Shown here: in pieces, positions 59,415-64,000 of the stretch | Layout: the number at the start of each line of letters is the position of its first letter | Position numbering within the stretch: the first letter of the stretch is position 1 | Assembly (NCBI GenBank): GCA_040902745.1 | Contig: JBBDWR010000018.1 | Span: forward strand, 20,317-84,316 | Length of the DNA: 64,000 nucleotides | Origin: JBBDWR01 sp040902745 | Lineage (GTDB): Bacteria; Actinomycetota; UBA4738; HRBIN12 | Reading direction: 5' to 3' | Made by a program: the position numbers and the translations under genes | The notes under the pieces: model-generated | The model's database searches: none | What the model saw: the letters and a program-made list of their open reading frames with translations, nothing else | Told to the model about the DNA's origin: nothing

Positions 59415-60392
59415 ATGGGACGATATGTCCTCAGACGGCTGATCTTCTCGATCCCGGTCCTGCTCATCTCGAGCGTATTGGTCTTCACGGCCACTCGCGC
59501 CACTACCGACCCGTCAGCCGCGATCCGGGAGAACCCGCGAGCAACCGCCGAGCAGGTCCAGCGATACCGCGCCGACCTCGGACTCGACGATCCGCCCCTG
59601 CAGCAGTACCTCCACTGGCTGGGCGACTTCGTCACGGGTGACTGGGGAACTTCCCTGATCTCCAACCGCGAGATCCGGCCCGAGATCATCGACGCGCTGC
59701 TGAATTCCCTCGTGCTCGGGGGCCTCGCCACGGTCGTCTCGCTTACCCTCGGGATCTCGATCGGCCTGTACTCGTCGTTGCACAAGTACTCCAAGTTCGA
59801 CTACATCGCGACGACGGGAGCGTTCGTCGGGTTGTCGATGCCGATCTTCTGGTTCGCCCTGATCCTGCAGCTCGTTTTCGGGGTGTATCTCACGCGATGG
59901 CTGGGGCTCACGACCCCGATCGTCTACACCTCGGGAGTCACGTCGCCCGGGACGGACGGATTCCACTTGGTGGATCGGCTGCAACATCTGATCCTGCCGG
60001 TGATCGTGCTTTCCGTGCAGGTCGTGGCGGTGTATAGCCGGTACATGCGCGCCAGCATGCTCGAGGTATTGCAGAGCGACTATCTACGCACCGCGCGGGC
60101 AAAGGGTTTGCGCGAGCGCGTAGTCGTCCTGCGCCACGGGATGCGGAATGCTCTGATCCCGATCACGACCCAGGTTGCCCTCGATGTGGGTGCGATCGCG
60201 GGCGGTCTGATCATCACCGAGACGATCTTCGACTACCCCGGCATGGGGTCGTTGTTCATCGAGGCACAGGGATACGGCGACTACCCCGTGATCCTGTCGT
60301 GGCTGATGGTCACCGTGATCTTCGTGATCGTTTTCAATCTGATCGCCGACCTGCTCTACGCCGTTCTCGACCCGAGGATCCGGTATGCCTGA
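59415..60392 (+). CDS. Oligopeptide ABC transporter permease (DppB/OppB-like)
   Basis: 325 residues, six membrane segments. N-terminus GRYVLRRLIFSIPVLLISSVLVF, a long first periplasmic loop (PRATAEQVQRYRADLGLDDPPLQQYLHWLGDFVTGDWGTS) and the EAA loop YLRTARAKGLRERVVVLRHGMRNALIPI. Forms the channel with the next gene. Overlaps it by 8 bp. Confidence 0.95.
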   Translation: MGRYVLRRLIFSIPVLLISSVLVFTATRATTDPSAAIRENPRATAEQVQRYRADLGLDDPPLQQYLHWLGDFVTGDWGTSLISNREIRPEIIDALLNSLVLGGLATVVSLTLGISIGLYSSLHKYSKFDYIATTGAFVGLSMPIFWFALILQLVFGVYLTRWLGLTTPIVYTSGVTSPGTDGFHLVDRLQHLILPVIVLSVQVVAVYSRYMRASMLEVLQSDYLRTARAKGLRERVVVLRHGMRNALIPITTQVALDVGAIAGGLIITETIFDYPGMGSLFIEAQGYGDYPVILSWLMVTVIFVIVFNLIADLLYAVLDPRIRYA

Positions 60393-61419
60393 TGCCACCG
60401 AGGAGTTCCAGCGGCGACAGGCGCTGAAGGAGGAGGCGAAGGCGGAGGGATCGCTGCACGACATCCCCTTGCAACGGGAAGTCGCGGCCGCGGCCGATGT
60501 TCCGGGCGCACAGCTCCCCCCCGGCGTAGATCGCGAGCTCGCGGATGCCGCCGGGGCAGGGATAGTGATCGCATCACAGCGAGAGCTGGCGTGGCGGCGG
60601 TTCAAGAAGCACAAGGCCGCGATGGTCAGCGGTGTCGTGTTGATCATCATCATCATCGGATCACTCGCGGCACCACTGCTGACTTCGTACACGTTCTCGG
60701 AAACCGATGTGACATCGCCGCTGCAGGGGCCGAGCATGAAGCACTACTTCGGCACGGACACGCTCGGCCGTGACGCGTTCACGCGTGTCCTCTACGGCGG
60801 GCGGATCTCTCTGCTCGTGGGGTTCGCCGTTGCGATCATCGCGACCGTGATCGGAGCGACCATCGGCGCGATCGCCGGCTACTACGGGGGCTGGCTCGAC
60901 AACCTCTTGATGCGTGTAACCGACCTGTTCTTGTCGGTGCCGTTCCTCGTCGTTCTGATCCTCGGGTCGCTGCTCCTAGGCCCGGGAGTCCTGGATACGG
61001 TCATCATCCTCTCCCTCTTCTTTTGGATGTACGACGCGCGGATCGTCCGCGGGATCTATCTGTCGATGAAGGAGAAGGAGTTCGTCGAAGCCGCTCGCGC
61101 GTCCGGAGCCTCGAACCGGCGCATCATCTTCCGGGAGATGCTCCCGAACGCGATGGGCCCGATCATCGTGGCCTCGACGCTCGCCGTTGCCGCGGCGATC
61201 CTGACCGAGTCGGTGCTGTCGTTCCTGGGGTACGGGATCCAGCCGCCGACGCCGACCTGGGGCAACCTGCTCGACGACGCCAGGAACCTCGCGGTGTCTG
61301 CGCCATGGTTGATCCTGTTCCCGGGCATCGCGATCTTGATCACCGTGTTGTGCGTGAACTACATCGGTGACGGCCTGCGGGATGCATTCGATCCGCAGGG
61401 GCAGGGGAAGAGCTTGTGA
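60385..61419 (+). CDS. Oligopeptide ABC transporter permease (DppC/OppC-like)
   Basis: 344 residues. A long cytoplasmic N-terminus of about 70 charged residues precedes the first membrane segment (MVSGVVLIIIIIGSLAAPLL). The DppC hallmark HYFGTDTLGRDAFTRVLYGGRISL follows, and the EAA loop FVEAARASGASNRRIIFREMLPNAMGPI. Overlaps the first ATPase gene by 4 bp (GTGA). Confidence 0.95.
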   Translation: MPDATEEFQRRQALKEEAKAEGSLHDIPLQREVAAAADVPGAQLPPGVDRELADAAGAGIVIASQRELAWRRFKKHKAAMVSGVVLIIIIIGSLAAPLLTSYTFSETDVTSPLQGPSMKHYFGTDTLGRDAFTRVLYGGRISLLVGFAVAIIATVIGATIGAIAGYYGGWLDNLLMRVTDLFLSVPFLVVLILGSLLLGPGVLDTVIILSLFFWMYDARIVRGIYLSMKEKEFVEAARASGASNRRIIFREMLPNAMGPIIVASTLAVAAAILTESVLSFLGYGIQPPTPTWGNLLDDARNLAVSAPWLILFPGIAILITVLCVNYIGDGLRDAFDPQGQGKSL

Positions 61420-62459
61420 CCGCGCAGGCGGCGCGCGATGTCGGTGTGACCGGCGCCATGTTGCTGGAGCTCGACAGCCTGAACGTGCGCTTTCCCACCG
61501 AGGACGGCGTGGTTCGAGCGGTCGGCGGCGTCTCACTGGCGGTGCGAGAAGGCGAGACCCTCGGAGTGGTGGGGGAATCGGGGTCGGGCAAGAGCGTGAC
61601 CTTCCTGACGGTGTTGGGACTCGTCACCAAGGCCCAGGCCGACATCTCCGGCACGATCGACTTCCGTGGGCAGGATCTCCTGCAGCAGCCCGAAGACGAA
61701 CTCCGTTCGATCCGTGGTAACGACATCGCGATGATCTTCCAGGACCCATTGACAGCGCTGAACCCGGTTTTGCGGGTCGGCGACCAGATCGCGGAAGTGT
61801 TCCTCGCGCATCAGAAGATGTCCAAGGCTGAAGCGATGGCGCAGTCCGTCGAACTCCTCGACCTGGTCGGCATCCCGAAGCCGAAGGAGCGCTCCCGACA
61901 GTACCCACACGAATTCTCCGGCGGCATGCGGCAGCGAGCGATGATCGCGATGGCCTTGGCGCTGAAGCCCGCCCTGCTGATCGCCGACGAACCCACGACC
62001 GCGTTGGACGTGACGGTGCAGGCCCAGATCCTCGAGTTGATCGATCGCATGAAGGATGAATTCGGCATGTCGGTCGTACTGATCACTCACGACCTCGGTG
62101 TCGTCGCGGAGCACTGCGACAGCATCGCGGTGATGTACGCGGGCAAGGTGATCGAATACGGGGATCGCGACGACATCTACTATCGATCCGAGCATCCGTA
62201 CACATGGGGCCTGTTGAACTCGATCCCGCGGCTGGGGGAGGGTGCCGATCGGCTCGAGCCGATCCGTGGATTGCCACCGTCCTTGATCAACCTCCCGCCC
62301 GGGTGTTCCTTCCACCCCCGATGCCCGTATCGCTTCGAACCCTGCGACAAGGAGATACCGGCGCTGTTGCCGTCTGACGGGCACCACGCGTCGGCGTGTC
62401 ACCTGCCGCTCGAAGAGAAGCAACGGATCTTTTCCGAACGGGTCGTGGCGACCGGATGA
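61416..62459 (+). CDS. Oligopeptide ABC transporter ATP-binding protein (DppD/OppD-like)
   Basis: 347 residues. Walker A GESGSGKSV near residue 50, Q-loop IFQDPLTALNPVL, signature FSGGMRQRAMIAMAL, Walker B LLIADEPTTALDVT, H-loop ITHDLGVVAE. The C-terminal four-Cys segment (CSFHPRCPYRFEPC...ACHLP), an iron-sulfur site in Dpp/Opp ATPases, is complete. Overlaps the second ATPase by 4 bp (ATGA). Confidence 0.96.
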   Translation: MTAQAARDVGVTGAMLLELDSLNVRFPTEDGVVRAVGGVSLAVREGETLGVVGESGSGKSVTFLTVLGLVTKAQADISGTIDFRGQDLLQQPEDELRSIRGNDIAMIFQDPLTALNPVLRVGDQIAEVFLAHQKMSKAEAMAQSVELLDLVGIPKPKERSRQYPHEFSGGMRQRAMIAMALALKPALLIADEPTTALDVTVQAQILELIDRMKDEFGMSVVLITHDLGVVAEHCDSIAVMYAGKVIEYGDRDDIYYRSEHPYTWGLLNSIPRLGEGADRLEPIRGLPPSLINLPPGCSFHPRCPYRFEPCDKEIPALLPSDGHHASACHLPLEEKQRIFSERVVATG

Positions 62460-63553
62460 GCTCGGTCGTTCCCGCCCCGACACCGACGTCGCGGGTCGGT
62501 CAAACCCCGCTCGTTCGGTTGGAAGGCATCAAGAAGCACTTCCCGATCACGCGCGGCGTGATCTTCCAGAAACAGATCGGTGCCGTGCACGCCGTCGATG
62601 GCGTCGATCTGGAGATCTTCCCGGGTGAGACGCTCGGGCTGGTGGGGGAAACGGGCTGCGGCAAGTCCACACTCGCCCGCGTGGTGATGCGCCTGCATGA
62701 CGCGACCGAAGGCAGGATGTTCTTCGAGGGCCGCGACGTCACAGACCTGAAGGGCAAAGAGCTACGAACCCTGCGCCGGGACATGCAGATGGTCTTTCAA
62801 GATCCGTTCGCGTCGCTGAATCCCCGCAAGACGGTGGGGGCGATCATCGGCGAGCAACTCGTGATCCAGAAGGCGATGTCGCGCGACAAGATCAAGGGAC
62901 GCGTCCAGGAGTTGATGGAACTCGTCGGGCTCAACCCTGAGCACTACAACCGGTACCCCATGGCATTCTCCGGCGGCCAGCGCCAGCGCGTTGGGGTGGC
63001 TCGCTCGCTCGCGTTGCAGCCGAAGCTGATCGTGTGCGACGAGCCGGTGTCGGCTCTAGACGTCTCGATCCAGGCGCAGATCCTGAACCTTCTGGAGGAC
63101 CTGCAGAAGGAGTTCAACCTCACCTACCTGTTCATCGCCCACGACCTCGCCGTCGTTCGGCACATGTCGGACCGGGTCGGAGTCATGTACCTGGGAAAGA
63201 TCGTCGAGATGGCAGAGGGCGACACGCTCTACGAGACGCCGAAGCACCCCTACACCGGTGCGTTGCTGTCTTCGGTCCCGGTGCCCGATCCGAATCTGGC
63301 CGCGCGCAAGAAGCGGATCGTCTTGGAAGGGGACGTCCCCTCGCCGATCGATCCTCCTTCTGGGTGCCGATTCCACCCGCGGTGCCCGCAGACCCGAGCC
63401 TTCGCGGCTCGGGAGCCGGGGGGAGGCGACGGAATTCACCCACGTTGTCGTGAAGAGGACCCCCCGCTGAAACCCCAGCACCCCGGCCAGGTCGCCGCCT
63501 GTCATTTCCCGCTCGACGACCATGCCGTCGTCGCCGAGGACGAGGACGGGTAG
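62456..63553 (+). CDS. Oligopeptide ABC transporter ATP-binding protein (DppF/OppF-like)
   Basis: 365 residues. Walker A GETGCGKST near residue 63, Q-loop VFQDPFASLNPRKT, signature FSGGQRQRVGVARSL, Walker B LIVCDEPVSALDVS, H-loop IAHDLAVV. The C-terminal oligopeptide-ATPase extension (HPYTGALLSSVPVPDP, CRFHPRCPQ...HPRCREE...CHFPL) is present with a Gly-rich insertion between the Cys pairs. Last gene of the operon; its TAG stop is also the start of the secG -10 box. Confidence 0.96.
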   Translation: MSSVVPAPTPTSRVGQTPLVRLEGIKKHFPITRGVIFQKQIGAVHAVDGVDLEIFPGETLGLVGETGCGKSTLARVVMRLHDATEGRMFFEGRDVTDLKGKELRTLRRDMQMVFQDPFASLNPRKTVGAIIGEQLVIQKAMSRDKIKGRVQELMELVGLNPEHYNRYPMAFSGGQRQRVGVARSLALQPKLIVCDEPVSALDVSIQAQILNLLEDLQKEFNLTYLFIAHDLAVVRHMSDRVGVMYLGKIVEMAEGDTLYETPKHPYTGALLSSVPVPDPNLAARKKRIVLEGDVPSPIDPPSGCRFHPRCPQTRAFAAREPGGGDGIHPRCREEDPPLKPQHPGQVAACHFPLDDHAVVAEDEDG

Positions 63554-63556
63554 GAT
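63551..63556 (+). promoter_or_regulatory. -10 box of secG (leaderless start)
   Basis: TAGGAT, 8 nt before ATG 63565; its first three bases are the stop codon of the upstream gene. Confidence 0.55.
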
Positions 63557-63564
63557 TCCGGGCG

Positions 63565-63795
63565 ATGATCAACGCGATCGTTATCGTCGTCGACGTCGTC
63601 ACGGCCGTGTTCCTGGTCGTGTTCGTGTTGCTGCACTCCGGCAAGGGGAGCGGGCTGTCCGACATGTTCGGCGGCGGCGCGAACCTCTCGGGTGGCACCG
63701 GCCTCGAGAAGCGACTCGACCGTATGACCGTGATCTCCGCTGTCGTCTTCGGGCTGTGCACGTTCTACCTGGCATGGCAGTGGCGACCCGCCTGA
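63565..63795 (+). CDS. secG: Preprotein translocase subunit SecG
   Basis: 76 residues, two membrane helices (about 3-23 and 52-73). The conserved loop LLHSGKGSGLSDMFGGG lies between them. Third subunit of the SecYEG channel. In actinobacteria secG normally follows tpiA directly; here apgM and the peptide transporter operon are inserted between. Confidence 0.93.
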   Translation: MINAIVIVVDVVTAVFLVVFVLLHSGKGSGLSDMFGGGANLSGGTGLEKRLDRMTVISAVVFGLCTFYLAWQWRPA

Positions 63796-63836
63796 GCTCG
63801 CCGCCCCCGAACGACGAGCGCTCCCAGCGCCGCTGC

Positions 63837-63842
63837 TAGACT
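63837..63842 (+). promoter_or_regulatory. -10 box of tRNA-Leu(GAG)
   Basis: TAGACT, 15 nt before the tRNA 5' end; no convincing -35. Confidence 0.4.
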
Positions 63843-63857
63843 CGCCATCGCCCGCTC

Positions 63858-63942
63858 GTCGGAGTGGCGGAATATGGTAGACGCGCTAGGTTGAGGGCCT
63901 AGTCCTCGCAAGAGGGTGGGGGTTCAAATCCCCCCTCCGACA
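63858..63942 (+). tRNA. tRNA-Leu (anticodon GAG)
   Basis: 85 nt. Acceptor stem GTCGGAG/CTCCGAC pairs fully. Anticodon stem CTAGG/CCTAG with loop TTGAGGG gives GAG at 63893-63895 (reads CUC/CUU). Long variable arm CCTCGCAAGAGG (class II) and T loop TTCAAAT. Unlike the other tRNA-Leu in the window, CCA is not encoded: ACAC follows the acceptor. Confidence 0.95.
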
Positions 63943-63948
63943 CTCTGT

Positions 63949-63994
63949 GATGTGTCGGTGCATCGTGGCCGGATGTGTCGGCGCATCGTAGCCG
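63949..63994. repeat. Tandem 23-bp direct repeat at the right edge
   Basis: Two units (63949-63971 and 63972-63994), each beginning GATGTGTCGG, differing at two positions. They start 7 nt after the tRNA and run to the edge of the window, so more copies may follow. Confidence 0.7.
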
Positions 63995-64000
63995 CGATTC

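Overview
The window is 64 kb of high-GC bacterial chromosome of actinobacterial type. Supporting signs are the local gene sets (polA–rpsA–coaE, uvrB/uvrA/uvrC, rapZ–gap–pgk–tpiA, secG, hisA–trpCBA), the frequent GTG starts, the tightly overlapping operons (ATGA, GTGA, TGATG) and a DtxR/IdeR-type metalloregulator beside a ferric-iron transporter. No 16S gene is present, so I do not assign a genus. The absence of whiA and yvcK between rapZ and gap, and an archaeal-type phosphoglycerate mutase, argue for a lineage away from the well-known Streptomyces/Mycobacterium groups. Many genes have a TANNNT -10 box ending only 6-10 nt before the start codon and no Shine-Dalgarno sequence, which points to widespread leaderless mRNAs.

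Layout. 1-3.7 kb: tail of an unknown gene, a HisA/PriA-fold protein that lacks key catalytic residues, then trpC-trpB-trpA. 3.8-4.8 kb: a membrane-anchored metallophosphoesterase. 5.0-19.5 kb: a 14.4-kb integrated element bounded by a 59-bp direct repeat and inserted into the 3' part of tRNA-Leu(CAA). It carries a tyrosine integrase, several HTH regulators, SSB, a replication-like winged-helix protein, terminase large subunit, a tail-chaperone remnant and an N-terminally truncated tape-measure gene. It has no portal, capsid, tail-tube or lysis genes, so it is either a decayed siphoprophage or a phage satellite. An unrelated cargo-like gene sits at its left end.

19.5-24.9 kb: a polar amino-acid ABC transporter operon preceded by a lipoprotein that fuses a type-1 (LIVBP-like) and a type-2 (SBP_bac_3) periplasmic-binding fold; the operon's own binding protein has an apparent frameshift near its 3' end, and a cupredoxin lipoprotein ends the operon. 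25.3-29.9 kb: an iron(III) ABC system (FbpABC-like) with an inverted-repeat operator inside its promoter, next to a DtxR-family regulator with altered metal ligands.

30.0-41.4 kb: polA, rpsA (apparently lacking a canonical start codon), coaE, a HAD phosphatase, DUF2203, a 2-hydroxyacid dehydrogenase, a DrrAB-like ABC exporter and a second amino-acid ABC transporter. 41.5-52.1 kb: nucleotide excision repair genes uvrB, uvrA and uvrC interleaved with a dienelactone hydrolase-like protein, an amidohydrolase, a small helical protein and a large cupredoxin-bearing lipoprotein. 52.1-57.5 kb: rapZ and a glycolytic operon gap-pgk-tpiA-apgM (lower glycolysis). 57.6-63.6 kb: a complete oligopeptide/dipeptide ABC transporter (binding protein, two permeases, two ATPases). 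The window closes with secG, tRNA-Leu(GAG) and a 23-bp tandem repeat.
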